From: Ceratorhiza oryzae-sativae
Lineage: Eukaryota > Basidiomycota > Agaricomycetes > Cantharellales > Ceratobasidiaceae
Direction: 5' to 3'
Assembly (NCBI GenBank): GCA_030998015.1
Contig: JARWMV010000250.1
Span: 434,001-498,000, forward strand
Length of the DNA: 64,000 bases
Positions within the stretch are counted from its first letter, which is position 1. The number at the start of each line of letters is the position of its first letter. The notes under the pieces were generated by a model that was given only the letters and a program-made list of their open reading frames with translations, was not told where the DNA came from and did not search any database. Position numbers and translations under genes: made by a program. Shown piece by piece: positions 10,944 to 23,312 of this stretch.

Positions 10944-12457
10944 GGTGGAGGGGTCGATGGTAGAAAGATACGAGTGAGGATGGGCGACCAGCGCGGGTAT
11001 AAGAAGGAACCCAGAGCTCTTCCGGAACAGAGTGCAATCAGGGCGTAGGTGGCTACTGGAGCTTGAGGCACACAAACGCCTTATACTACAGGCTGTGAGC
11101 TCTATCCGACTGGGTGGTATTGTTGTGGCATGGTTACTGCCATATCCCTTGTGGGTCTAGCACAGAGACATCCGGCGCCGCGGAGTCATACTAAAACCTC
11201 GAACTCCCCAGTGTCGAATCCCGGATATAGTTAAAAGAGGTGCCGACAGAATTTTTCTCTATATCAATCGATGAGTGAACGGCTACTGAATCTCCAGAGC
11301 CTCCGGATATAGAATTTCAGTCAGAAAATATCGCTCAGGCGTAGGGTTTACGCTTGGACCTCGGCTTGCGACAAGGTTTAGCCAGAACTTGTAATAGCCT
11401 CGAAAGATAAATGCACATAGTAAGAGCCTCTGTACAAACCTTTACTGAGCAAGTCAAGGCGCATACAGGATATGTTGTAATGGCTTACCGGGGCTCCCCC
11501 CAAGAGTCAAGAGGAGACCCTCACTCTGATTGGCCGTTTGAGAACAATAGCCAGGAAAACCAAAGCGGCGCGGGCAAAACAAAAGGCGACTACCGAGTCA
11601 AAGCGACGCATATCTTTCCTCCCTCGCTTCAATCTACCCACACCCCCGCCCGCAGGAGACTATTTCGTTCTACCGCGTTGTACCAGTGTTCCGATTCAGA
11701 CTCCGATGCTGCCGCCCCCCACCCGCAGACATACGGTTTGGGAGAGCTAGTCAATTTGGGTATATTGCATGGTCCAAGAACTTATCGAGATCAGCGTGGA
11801 TGAACGGAACGTGGGATGATGCTATGCTCTGAATCTGTGGGGTCCGCGGACTGTGTTATTTGGCCGGAAAACGAGGGAGCCCATATGATACTCAAGGATT
11901 GGAAGGGGAGTCTATCAGAAGGTTTAATCGGATAGGAGTATCGCATATTTCAGAGGGGAGAGCGCCCAAGCGTAAGTGTTTTTTTGGGCACACGTGCTTG
12001 GGGGTAACTGAATGCTGAACATACAGAGTTAGTTGGTGGGATATTTTAAGTACTTCATCTCTGTTGGGAAGCAAAAGAAGAATAAATTATGTAGGGCCTT
12101 TGGGAGAATTGACTATTGATCCCCAGGTGTAATGAGGTGGCTCGAAGCAACCTGGCGTTTGGCTTCGACCAGTGATCACGTGGGCGTTACAACTAAAACG
12201 GGTGATTTGATCGGCTTTAGGTCATGTCCCCGAGATGAAACGCTGGCTAACCGGTCACCCGTTGACCAGCGTGACGAATCGTGACTTGCTGCTGTTTACA
12301 CCATAAAAAACTACATTCTGCTACAGAAATACCTATACCTACATACATACTTCAATCGAACCCAGAGGAAGAAACAGATGAACATAACAGCGAGATTACA
12401 AAACGACCAACAGGTTGGGCGATTCAAGCCTAGTGACTATCAAAGGGAAAAAATAAA
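10944..12457. other. 1.5-kb region without a supported gene
   Basis: An open frame at 11411-11803 (130 codons) has no recognisable domain and overlaps other frames of equal quality, so I do not call it. The stretch contains the promoter of the zinc-finger-like gene and the 3' end of the Rap1-like gene. Confidence 0.4.
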
Positions 12458-13952
12458 TCAAGATCCACTGCTCTCTTTTGCCGGCTGCTCTTCTTCAACA
12501 GGGGGATACACCGAAGGGTACATTGGTGGGAATCCGGCTCCATTGGAAGGGTTGGGCGTCGCCTCGCTGGTCCCTTCCGCACTGGGACCATCTTTTCGTG
12601 GTTCTTCTCCGTTTGGAGCGGGCGTGGCTTCCTGAGGAACATTGAATTGCGAGAATCCCGATGTAGAAGGAGGAGGATTGGGAGGTGTGGTTGTATACTG
12701 GGGTGTGCCTGTGTGTTCACTAGCAGCGATAAAGGGGCTCCCGGTAAACTGGGAATAATCAGCTTGTTGAGCGGTAAAGTCTGTGGAAGTGTTGGCCTGT
12801 TGGGTGAATTCTGCCGAGCTCGTAGATGGCTGAGCAAATTCTGTCGAGGCGGGCGCGTCATCTTGGTCTTGATCTGGGTCAGCTTCGCCATCCGCATCTG
12901 CGCTTGGTCCAAAATCAGCAGGATTGGCGTTGATGTTGCCTGCTTCGTATTCTTTCACCCAGTTTTTGAAGGACGCTGATCGCTTGTTAATACCGAGGGG
13001 TTGGTAGTTTTGGAAAGGCAAAGAACCTACTTGCGAATGCATGTGCGACCCAGCTCTGCCTTCCCCGATCCGGCCGTGTCTCTTTTGCCCATCTTCTAAC
13101 TAGCGTTGCTTGTTCCCGCTCGGTTGGTGCTGGGTGTGCAGTCATGAAATTGTACAGCGCGATATTCTCTTCGAGCGACCACGGGCGGTTGGGCTGTCTC
13201 GGTGGTCGAGGTGTGCGCTTTTTGATAACCCCTTGGCCGGGACCTCCTTGTGGTGTGGTAGTCGATTCGTAGTACGAATATGGGACAGAGATGGTCGCGG
13301 ATGGAGGTGGTGGGTAGTATCCAGGTACTAGCGGGTAGGCGGGGTTGTATGTGTAGGAGATTGGCGCGGGTGGCGGTTGTGCAAGGTTCGTTGAAGCGTC
13401 GGTGCGAGGTTGTTTGGCGGCAGGTGGGTTGGTGCCATGGGTGGTATCGAACTGGTCTCCTTCAGCGGGACGTTTCCGTGCTGGCACTGGAGGTCCTCGG
13501 CCAAGTCTGCATCCTATTCGCCAGAGCCCGAATAAATAAAGCATCAAGTCATAAAGAGTATGTCCACTCACCTCCCCAGTCACCCGCAATTACAATTCTC
13601 CCTGCTGCAACGCACATATGCAACCATTCTGGCCGGAGCACACGCTTGTCGGGCCGGTCGCCGTAGCCGTCGATGGTGTCTTGCCCATCGCTGCTCATGG
13701 GGTCGACGATGAGAAAGACCGACTGGCGCATGGTCTGAGCGAGCTCCCCGCCGCCGGCGGTGACGGTCTGGGCGAGCATGTCCCGTGTGCTGAGGTCCTT
13801 GTGGAGGAAGATGGGGATAGGCTCGCCGAGGTGGTCGGCAAAAACTATGGACAAGTGAGTGAGGGAAAATCAGATAAACGGGTGTATCTACCATATGGGT
13901 CTGGCACATTTGGACGACGAGCGGGCGGACGATCAAACACTGGGAATGGCAT
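12458..13952 (-). CDS. Rap1-like protein: N-terminal BRCT and Myb-like domain
   Basis: Rap1 proteins bind telomeric chromatin directly or through TRF/Taz1 partners. Exons 13952-13892, 13844-13572, 13513-13031 and 12975-12458 sum to 444 aa. The BRCT domain occupies roughly residues 20-112: it starts YVFADHLGEPIPIFLHKD, has the hydrophobic strand SVFLIVDP, and ends with the conserved Trp helix VLRPEWLHMCVAAGRIV. After a disordered, Pro/Tyr-rich stretch comes a Myb-like segment: NRPWSLEENIALYNFM and later QSWVAHAFATSFKNWVKEYE, which crosses the last splice site. The C-terminal 150 residues are Ser/Thr/Pro/Gln-rich with no clear RCT domain. BRCT first and Myb second is the Rap1 order; other BRCT-Myb proteins are possible but rarer. 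The gene is divergent from the voltage-sensor gene. Confidence 0.72.
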
Positions 13953-14255
13953 GATCGGTCCTAGAGGGAATCGCGTTGCCTCGATGTGGTTATTCCCCAG
14001 CTGGCATGGACATCACCCGGGCACGTCACACCCCGGAACCGGATCCAAACGGCATGAGCACGTGATCGTCAACAAGCCATCTCCCATTCGGCCAGAGGCC
14101 CAGCAGCAACAGCTACGGCCGGCCCCGCGCTCCATGACCGACCCTGCCTCGTATCTCAGGAGACAATGTACATGCGTACTGGAGGATTCGCGCTCAAGGA
14201 TGGGCACGTGATACAATCGCACAAGCGCCGAATCACGCATCAGCGGTTAACCACG

Positions 14256-15114
14256 ATGGAGACCGCCACCCCGCTCCTCGATGAAAACGCACCGTGAGTG
14301 TGTGTGTCGAACATAGACATTTCATTTGACCATAAGTTTTGTAGTACCCGCCACTCGCAGTATAACCTCACGCGGAGCGAATGGAGTAGCGCCCTGGCAA
14401 ATCGACTCCTCTACTCGCGTGCCTATGTCGTCCTCTATCTAGGCATGGCAGCGCTCTCGGCTGCGACCGTCGCTCTTTCTCTAAGTGACGGCTGCCCAGG
14501 CACCTCGTTCTACGTCTTGGAAATCATTGTCAACAGCGCCATGATCGCCGAAGTCACGATCCGGTTCCTCGCGTTTGGTCGGGTGCGCCGCACTTTTTTC
14601 CCTAATCCTTTTTCGTCCTTTCCTAACCCGCCTACAGCAATTTTGGAAATCGCCTTTCAACGTCCTCGACCTGCTCCTCACAGTTCTGTGCATCGCCACA
14701 CTTCTGGTCCTCGTCCTCGCCGGCTGCGGCTCCACCTCGAAAGAAGAAGAGCTCCTCGACACCCTCCTCCTCGTCTTCCGCAACGTCATGCAATTCGGCC
14801 GTTTGGCAGCCGTCATGCGTCAATCTGGCCAATCACTCTTTGCCCGCCCCCGCGCGATCGACCTTTCGCTGCCCACGCATCATGAAAGAGGTCAGACGTC
14901 GACGAGGCTGGATATCGATCTCGACGACGATGATATTCCAGATTGGGGTTCTGGAAGGATAGGAGGCGGGGGGAGGGGAGACATTGTATTCGATGCAGGC
15001 CCGAATGGGTGGGCCGACACGCACCAGCAGCCTCCTGCAAGGAAGCCGAACCCGAATATCGGGATAAACAGGGGCGATCCGGGCGAGTCTGAGGATTTAT
15101 GGGCGAGCTTATAA
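14256..15114 (+). CDS. Small voltage-sensor-type (S1-S4) membrane protein
   Basis: Exons 14256-14293, 14345-14582 and 14638-15114 sum to 250 aa. Four hydrophobic helices follow in order. S1 contains RAYVVLYLGMAALSAATVAL. S2 contains VLEIIVNSAMIAEVTIRFLA with an acidic residue before the Arg. S3 contains FNVLDLLLTVLCIATLLVLV with Asp near its start. S4 contains LLVFRNVMQFGRLAAVMRQS with three spaced arginines. This is the layout of an ion-transport voltage sensor with no pore helices after S4. The tail is soluble and acidic, with DIDLDDDDIPDWG. It could be a proton channel or a regulatory voltage-sensor protein. S4 has only three Arg at irregular spacing, so gating is uncertain. Confidence 0.75.
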
Positions 15115-16962
15115 CTGGATGGGGACGAAAATATCTGCAAGGAGATTTACAGTACGGACAGGTGTGCGTCTACTGGCTATGGATTTGCCTTTTTGTGAGT
15201 TTGTCTTATAATCGACGTAATGTTGCCGACGCCGAGCGGTTATCTGCTCCGACTGTCCGAAATAGATGTTTGTTGTCTTATCTTGCAGTAATAAGAAATG
15301 AGGGATGGTGCATCGAAGGATGCCTGTTGGTAGACCAAGACAATCACGGGCGCTGTAGTAGTATAAATTATTGGTATTGCATGGCATATAGATGAGGCTC
15401 AAAACTGATAGAATGGCTACAGGTTAAAATACAGCAGGTTACAGTCGCCGATAATAAATAGGAGCAAATTCAGAGATAAATTAAGGCTTGAACGAAAAAC
15501 GCCCTACAAAGCGACGGTAGTTTTCACTACCCGAAGAGCCAAGGCCATTTGTTGACCGCCAACAAGGGCCCGATTGTTGCCTGTTGTTGCAGAGGTTGAT
15601 CGCCGGGCTGAGCCGGCTGTGTTTGAGGAAAAGTATTCAGGTGCCAAGAGGCTTTTGGGGAATGGATCGGACGTCGATGGAACCCATCGCAAAGCGCCAG
15701 TACCAAACATGGTACCCAATGAGTCGTAGCCATTGGTAAAAGCGACTCGAGAATGCCTGTAGTTACGAGGGATCGTCCGTTTTTTTCGTGCGTCGGGACA
15801 TAGACGCTTTTGTGAGTACTGCAAAAGTCGGGTGGTAGCATTTGGCTGCAGAGTTGAGAGTGCGGGTAGTCAACTCCGGGGTGCCTGTTGTTGCAGCGAG
15901 TTGCCCTTTTTCGAAGAAGGCTTTTGGATGGATTAACTGGACTAGATGTAAAAACCTATATTGTCAGGTACGGTGAGCGGCGAATCACAAAAACCAACTC
16001 ACGGAGTAATGAAAATCAGACCAATAGATAGGAGTCGAATCGAAAAAATAGCGGATAAATATGAATACATCGAGCCGGATAAATAGGAGGATAAATAAAT
16101 AACATAAGTTATGATCTGATTGTTGTGAATCATGATCTTTCGGGTGTAGTCGTTCCAGCTCATCCATCAGCAGGGGAGCGTACAAAGGGATGTTACATCT
16201 GTGTACCGGTTAGAGCAGCCCCACGTACGAAGGATGGTCATCTGCTCACCGATAGCAAATGAGGTCTAGGCGAACGAAGAGCAGATAAATAGCGTAGCAT
16301 AAGAATAATTTAGGACCGAAGATAAGATATTCTATAAAGTGAAGTGTGTGGCATAGTGTGTCGAAGGGGGTATATGCGCTGTCTAAATGGGTATAGGAAT
16401 GGTCTAAATAGGTATATGGGTCGTCTAGAATGTTATACACTTGGTGAACGGTTAGTAAAGTGAAGAATAGAAAAAGACCTCAACTTGGCTCACCAAAGTT
16501 AATAAATAACTAAAGCTGCGAGGCACCTAAGAAGAGTCGAACTGCCTGACCAACCTCGCTCTTCCCACCCACCCCTTATATACTCGTGCCAATCGGAGTG
16601 GTGGACTGGCAGACCCCGATCCATCAACGTCCCAGCCACCGACTCAGATTGGTCCCTAACTTCCAAGCTCACGCCTCGTGTCGTCAAGGCTTTGTAGTGC
16701 ATCGCTATAGTTCCAACTAGAAAGGCCTGAAATCTGAGGCTTGGGCCATGGCGTTGTGGTGCCCGCAGGGAATTGCCGCCCGTCGTCATGGCTATCGGAA
16801 TATGGGCTGGCGCAAGTAAACATAAATAGGTCACTCGCCATGTGTTGTGATTTAGAGTTTACGGCAGCCCGTCGGGCAATCGTAGGTAAAAAGTGATAAA
16901 TTACGGTAAAGCTACAAGGTCAAATGCACAGCTCCCGAAGTCATAATTATTGGGTCCTTCCA
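15115..16962. other. Gene-poor AT-rich tract with GATAAATA-like repeats
   Basis: No frame shows protein-like content. Between 16046 and 16100 the motif GGATAAATA recurs three to four times, and related copies occur near 15451, 15473 and 16284. At 16381-16432 a second imperfect repeat built on GGTCTAAATAGGTATA appears. This looks like non-coding or decayed repeat DNA. Confidence 0.5.
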
Positions 16963-18950
16963 CTATGATGTTCCAGGTACGGGTGGAGCATTCCCATCCA
17001 GCACTTTCATACCTTCACCTGGGGGGCCCGCCGACACGTGTTGTACGGGTGGACGCGGTGTGGGATGAAAAGGTGGTAGCGCTTGATGGAGCGTACCGCC
17101 CTGCGGTTGTGCTTGAGTGGTAAGGGCCGGATGCTCAGGTTGGGATGTGGCGGCAGAACTTTGGATATTCGGGCTCGCCACCGAGGTGGGAGCTGCGGTA
17201 TTAGGGAGCGGGACGGAACTCGAAGGAGCAGCATTACCAATATTTGAGGCCACGGCTGGCATTGAGGCACTGGGAATAGGTTGATTGGATGCGCTTGCTG
17301 TAGGCAAAGCAGCCACTGTCGTCATAGGTTGAGTAGATGCGGGACGTCGAGTTGTCGAGGGAGTTGGACCCTTCTCTTTCTCCTTTGCCTTGCCTTTAGT
17401 GGTTGGAGTTGATGTCCCACTTTCACCGGCGTTGGTTCGTCGTTTCTTCGTAGCCCCGCCAGCAGAGTCTTCCGCGCGACGAGATTGCGCCGAAGTTGAA
17501 GGCTTGGGAATCGTAGACGGGAGAAGAACGGATTGTGCGCTCGGATTTTTCTACGCAACCAAGTCAGTATAATTGGAATGACGAGGATTCATCGTTCAGC
17601 TTACTGCTTTGAGATCCTCCCATAACGAGCCGGGAGTAATGCGGTATTGTAGGTAGGCTCTTGCAGGGACGTTCGCTATCTAGGATACAAGTTGAATGTT
17701 CCGTAATTTGCCGAATGAAATCACTTACTACTTCCGCTAGCACGCTTTGCGCAGCGCCCGGGCTAACGGTCGTGCACGTTCGCGACAACGCCGTCCAAAC
17801 TCCGGCCGGGGCGGCAACAAATCGGATTGTGAGTGGGTGTGCGGGCTTGGATCGAGCAGCTGCACCATTGGGGCCGATGCTTCCACTCGGAACGTATGCG
17901 TCAAACGGGTAGAAGGTCGAGAGGAGAACATCTCCGTTTGTCGTCTTTTCGAGTAGAACATACTCGGACGGGAGTAGCCATCGATCAATTGGACGTTCTG
18001 CGAACTCGAGCAAGATCGCAGTTGTGGGAATCGCCGGGGTCGTGGGAGCGCGATTCACAGGAGCTGTAGGTGCAGGAGCACTTCGCGCTCCAGTCGTGGG
18101 TGTAGAAAGAGGTGCGGGACTCGATGTGGGTAAGTGCGTAGAGGCGGGCGCAGCGGCAGCGGTGGGTCCTGGTACAGACGTAGGTGCAACCGCGGGAGTA
18201 GGTTTAGGCGCAGATTGATGAGACGCAGCCGGAGTTGAAGCGGCTGCGCTTGATGTTGATGCAATTGCGCTTGATGTTCCTACGGCCGGCACGGTTTGAT
18301 TCGGGTATGTTCCCGCTTCAATTGATTTGATCGTCGCACCCAACACGCGAAGTTGAGGGACACTTGCTCTACCTTGCGCAGCAAGTTGGAGGATTGCGTG
18401 TAGCTCCGGGTCCTTAGCGGCGGCTGCAAGTACCTAAGAATAAAAAGAAAAGTATCGGCAAGTAACTTTAGATGAGAGAGATTGTGGGTTCACGACGGGG
18501 GAAGCTTACTTTTGCGTGAAGCTCGTGCGAGACGGTGATTGGCCCCCCAGGCTGCGGTTGCGAGGAAGCTGGGGCTGCGGATGATGCAGGAGTTGGAGCG
18601 GAGGTAGGGGCTGGCACGGTTTTGGGTGCTGCGGTTGGCGCAGGCGGTTGTGCATATTGGTACTGAACAAAATAGATACCCGTCCCTGGGAAAAGGTGCG
18701 GTCCAATCTCAATATCACTGTGGGGCATTGAATACAAGGATTAGTGGCAGCTATATGATACTCTATACTGTTATACAGACCAAGTACCAGCCAGGGATAC
18801 GGTATGAGGAGGTGGGATCTGCGGGGGCTGGTCGGCCTTGTTTTTTGAGCGAGTCGAAAATCGAAGGAAAGCCTTAGTTAACCATATCGAGCGTGCTGAA
18901 AATAAAGTTTCAATATCCGGGAAAACACAATTTTGGAATATTTCGCACAT
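16963..18950 (-). CDS. Pro/Ala/Thr/Ser-rich protein of unknown function
   Basis: I do not recognise this family. The supported exons are the one ending at the stop (about 17549-16963), the one ending in LWEDLKA (about 17682-17602), the large one (about 18432-17731) and one starting near 18724. Joined in phase they contain DIEIGPHLFPGTGIYFVQYQ, LAAAAKDPELHAILQLAAQG, a globular stretch ILLEFAERPIDRWLLPSEYV, then ARAYLQYRITPGSLWEDLKA and a basic nuclear-signal-like TKKRRTNAG with a KGKAKEKEKG run. An upstream exon (18872 down to about 18780) encodes FPSIFDSLKKQGRPAPADPT and SYRIPGWYL. The most likely start is the ATG at 18950 via a 57-nt intron. The junction between that exon and the next is unresolved. 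The composition suggests a chromatin or transcription cofactor, as inference only. Confidence 0.6.
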
Positions 18951-19233
18951 TGCTTCAGAGACTGGAGCAGGACCAAACTGGGGACAAACCAAACCAATCA
19001 GGACAGGCTTTGAACATGACACAATATCGACATGCCTATCTGCTACTGACAGCTTATTCCCACCACGGTCGTTTTGATTCGCCTGTGCGTCTTTTTTAGT
19101 ATTCGTTACTGGAAGTTGGGCCGAAGGATGTGATGAAAAAGATTGCATGTGGTGGCGGACTTCAAGGAAATCAAATTGATTAACGCCCAAACTCTGGGTG
19201 GCTACATATGATCGAAAATAGCTTGAGCTTATA

Positions 19234-20396
19234 CTATCTGCTATCGCACATATATCTCGACAGCTCATTTATCTCAAGGGCTTGAGGTGCCTGGTCTTTT
19301 CCCACTCTTTTCTCGTTTGACCATCGTACGATCCCATGGAATCGGTGAGACCCAGAATTGATCAAATGCATCGTCAAACCAACAACGATCGCGCCACCAA
19401 CAAAATTTCCGCATATTACCGCGGATTGATTAAACCAGACCTTTCCTATGGTCGAAGGTGCACCGTATAGCAAGGCAGTAGACAGGAAGAACACTGGCTA
19501 TCGTTAGTACGCCTCATGGCAAAGGAGTAATGCCGTCAAACGTACTATTGGCCACAGCATGCTCGAACCCACTGACCACAAAGGTCACAACGGGGATCCA
19601 GACTGCCATGATCTTACCTGACGAATCTGTGCATGCTGTGAATAGCGAGATTGAGAGGCAAACCATGACATTGGCGCCAATGGCTCTCAAGAACAAAACG
19701 CCCCAGCCTAAATAGCATGGTTATATAATCAGGTGTTGACATCTAACAATTCAAGGTGACTGCCATGTTCCGTTTTGCTCGCTATAATAGCATCCAACCA
19801 CTGACGAGACGACGGGTCGGCGAAAAGCTCCGTACGGTAGGCAATAAAATATGCTATAGCCAAACAGCCACACCAGTTCCCGATGTAAATGGCGGTAAGG
19901 TTGACTGCAGAGCGAAGAGGGGAGATGCGCGATTGTAATGTCCTATACTGAGCACCATGGTGGCTGAAGTAACCAACTCTCCTCCCATGATGACAACAAA
20001 GTGAAGTGCTAGTGTACTAAATCAACATCGTTTCAGAGCCATCTAGTTTTCAACTCACCAAAAGCGAACAAAGCACCCATCGCAAATTTGGGCAAAATTG
20101 GCCAGGTGGTTCTTACGTTCTCTGGTATCCCGCCTGGCCGAAAGCGCAGCGACACCGCCAAATCCCACCCACACGCCCGCCATAAGGCCGAGAAAGAAGG
20201 TCTTGTCGACCGGCCGGTTTGCGCGAACTTGAGATGACTCAAGGATCAAGGCTTCGACAGTAGGTGCATCAAGCATGCCGGTGGCTAATCCTTGGAGGGG
20301 GTGAGGCAGGACAAGAGACTGAGGTGTACGATAGGGGAAGACATGGGTTTGGCGGGATAGGAGTGGGATGAATGTGCATATTCGTTGTGAGTACAT
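19234..20396 (-). pseudogene. Formate/nitrite transporter (FNT) family copy with two frame breaks
   Basis: FNT proteins are pentameric six-helix channels for formate, nitrite or related anions. The frame from 20396 carries VEALILESSQV and TFFLGLMAGVWVGFGGVAAL, then must shift by one base near 20147 to continue as GGIPENVRTTWPILPKFAMG. A second shift is needed near 19905, between AHYNRAS-like and RSAVNLTAIYIGNWCGCLAI coding. Later segments are intact: RAIGANVMVCLSISLF, AVWIPVVTFVVSGFEHAVAN and YGAPSTIGKVWFNQSAVICG. The paralogue at 25474 has an intron just before its WWNRAINF block. This copy has none there. Two shifts plus the missing intron suggest decay, though assembly errors are possible. 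Confidence 0.7.
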
Positions 20397-21201
20397 GTCC
20401 CGGAATTTGAGTCGGTTTGTTCACCCATTATCGATGAATTATTGCAAGGTAGGGTGTATGTGTTGGGTAGATGAACCATTTAAATGACCCCAGCCTCGGC
20501 ACGAAGATTAGAGCCAAGGGAGTCAGCTGAGAGACCTGTCAGGTATTAGACATATTTGAGGACGACGTCCACACAAGGCTACCGCGATTGGTTGGGGTAT
20601 TCGGGTGAAGGAGTGGAGTGTGTTATAAAAAGTACACGATGACTTATGTGTCAAGTGTGTTCCGCCCGACTCGGCAGCATAGCGCGCCCAGTTGTCGACG
20701 GCGAGTCCAGTTTCAGTTTGGGAACACAGCGATTGAGCCTTAATTATGAGCGAAAAGCAGGGTCATAGGGTATATGAGGTGGTAGTATCCAAATGACCTA
20801 TCCGTAGCAGGTAAATGGCCATTCTGGCACAACAAGCTCCGGAACCGCATCCCGGGGTTTGCCAAGAATCGCAAACCATCAAATCTTGAGCGATGACGTC
20901 TTTGCTGGGTGGAATGGATTCCATTGATGAGTATAATGAAGCGATAGCAGCGAGTCAAGAATGGGCGATGTTATCCTTTTAAATATAAAGGGTCGAGTCA
21001 TAGCGCGTAATTCCACCGGGAAGAGCGTTGTGGCCTTGTCCAAATTAGCGCTGGAACCCTGGACTCGCATTTGTTTGGTCGGCATGAACAGGTTATTTAC
21101 GACCATGACCATATCCGCCTCAGTTGAATCTCGTCTATACCCAGCAAATAAGACGTCTGTGGCCAGTTGAGTAGCCAGATTACATTCGGTATTTTTCGAC
21201 T
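20397..21201. other. Divergent intergenic region between FNT copy and LRR gene
   Basis: No coding frame was recognised on either strand. A TATA-like TTATAAAAAG lies at about 20621 but is far from either start. Confidence 0.4.
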
Positions 21202-23227
21202 ATGTCCAAGCGGCGCCAACCGTCTGCCGGAACATCTTCCGCCTCGCAGACGACAAAGCGACTCAGGTTCGATAGCTTTGGGGCTGCGAACAAAACGGAC
21301 GACATGGCGCCTGCACATGTGGCCGGCAAGCAGCAACGCTCAGCCACGTCTACTGGCGTATCGACTCGGCCTGCCCCGCTTGCCTCGGGAGCTCTCCCAA
21401 CCCTCGCGTCTCTAGCCATCAGTGTCTTTGCCTCCAATTTTAGGAACATTTTTGTACCAGAAGACAGTGCCAATCCGACCGTGGTTGGGAAGTCCGCCAG
21501 ACAATTTTAGACTTGCCAGACACGCTGGTGCCAAAGGTCCTAGCAGCGCTTCGAATCCACTGCCCAACGTTTATAAGTGGCGAGGTTTAATGCTGGTTCG
21601 TGCAATGCCTATCTCTTGATTCCATGATCCTGATTCTCAAACCTGTTGTAGTATTTCTTACGGGGACGGGAGATATGCCTCACTGATGCTTTTCCTGGTG
21701 CCACCGCGAAAGTAATCCATGCCATCCCTCCAAAACGCAACCCAGAAGCTATCACCTCCTTAGAGCTCAGCGGACTGGAGAAGATCAACGATCAAGTATT
21801 TGGGATAGTGCTATCGCAGTTGCCGGGTTTAAAAAAGCTAGTTCTAAGGTAGTACCTACTTGCATGCAGCCCGAGTCTTTCTGATATCATCATAGGGGGT
21901 GTACAAAAGCTGGACCATTGGCTCTCCAAGCGGTAGCATCAACTTGCCGGAACCTTAGAATCCTCAATATGAATTACACCGTTGCAACACCTCAATCTAT
22001 CATGCCCGTTCTGCTCGCATGCCCAGAGCTCGAAGTCCTGAAGGTAGCCGGCATACCCAAGCTAGTAAGGACCAATCCTGTATGAACTTTCCATTTAATC
22101 GAATTTTCTTGACAGATTGCCGGCTGCATTGCAACTCTCGTCAAGTCTTACGATGCAGAACATCCCGACGAGAACCGAACGTTCCCTTCCTTACAAACTA
22201 TCAAAGTCAGACTCACGGCTCTTTCAGATGCCGATCTTGCAGCCATTCTGCTTATATGCCCCAGCTTGACTACACTTGACATATCTTTCACAGCCATAAA
22301 ACACTTTCCCCTTCCATTTGACACACCACCACCAAAGCTCAGAAAACTCAACTTGACGTCCACCGCCATTCCCGCAACTGAACTTATTCAGCTCCTTAAC
22401 CAACTCCCAACCTTGGAGAAATTACATCTTGGGGCCTTGGGCGAGGCGGTTCCAATCACCTCCAAAGGCGTAGGAACCGGGTCCGGTGCGGGGACGATTA
22501 CGGATATGGTACTGTTCGATATAACGGAAGCCTTGGAGCGTTGTAGCAATCTAAGGGTAGTCAATTTGGTGGGAAATCTGAAACTTGGGATGACAAGGTC
22601 AAAGCCGAGGGCTTTATGGGATTTTATTGGGAAAGTTGGCAGGAAATGCGAAGTGAGTCTCGGGCCTGTTTGGACAGGTTTGATGCATCCCGTTCAATAA
22701 ACTTAACGATAGATTTTGAATTTCGAAAATGTGCCCAGTCTGCGTTCTGGGGATCTTGAAGGCTTATTACCAAACTCACCAAATGACGTGCCATCACCCA
22801 TTCGTTCTTTGAACCTGGCGCGCACTGGAGTAGACGATGATGGTGCGATTTACATTTCGGCCTGCCATGACCTTGAGTTCTTAATCTTTCGGGTACGAAG
22901 ATAGGACGTGAGTAGTTCTTTGCAAACTAAATCAAGAGCCCAGCTAATCACAAAACAGGGGACGGGTTGTTTACAATTCTAGACTCTTGTCCTAATGTCC
23001 ATGAACTTGATTTGACGGGCTGTCGAAGTGTCAAGGTGCTTGATAGGAGAAGGTTCTTTGAGGTGGGTGCGTTTGTCTGGAAGTAGCTATTTGAAACACT
23101 AAGCTCGAACTTTAGGTGTGGGAGATGAGCGAAGGGGTGCTTGATCATATGAAGCAGGTATGTGCCTTTCGGGTTTAATTCATGATGTATGTGTATATAG
23201 CCATGTCTCCAACTAAACATAATATAA
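21202..23227 (+). CDS. RNI-like leucine-rich repeat protein (Rad7/F-box-LRR type), two apparent frame breaks
   Basis: The N-terminus is basic and Ser-rich (MSKRRQPSAGTSSASQTTKR), followed by LPTLASLAISVFASNFRNIF. Then LDLPDTLVPKVLAALRIHCP begins the repeat region. Leucine-rich repeats follow over several exons: SLELSGLEKINDQVFGIVLS, NLRILNMNYTVATPQ, SLTTLDISFTAIKHFPLP, NLRVVNLVGNLKLG, IRSLNLARTGVDDDGAIYIS and NVHELDLTGCRSVKVL. The layout resembles fungal Rad7-type LRR proteins, which act in global-genome repair ubiquitin ligases, but I cannot assign that role. The frame breaks by one missing base near 21485 and again near 22900, where GTKIGRDGLFTILDSC would otherwise be lost. The last exon (23201-23227) is inferred from a GTATGT donor; without it the stop is at 23178. 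Confidence 0.65.
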
Positions 23228-23312
23228 CCCACCCTCGAGTAAATTTGGATTCATAGAACCAACTAGCCCCCAAGGCGCAGTCACGTGCGTTGGCGGGCCG
23301 CTGATCGCCGCC

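Noticed and set aside
11411..11803. 130-codon plus-strand frame
   Set aside because: No domain, competing frames on the same strand, and no splice or promoter support.
15504..15841. Two overlapping minus-strand frames of about 105 codons
   Set aside because: One lacks an ATG start, and neither has protein-like conservation or neighbours in phase.
16499..16834. 111-codon minus-strand frame in the gene-poor tract
   Set aside because: No recognisable motif, and two frames of equal quality overlap.
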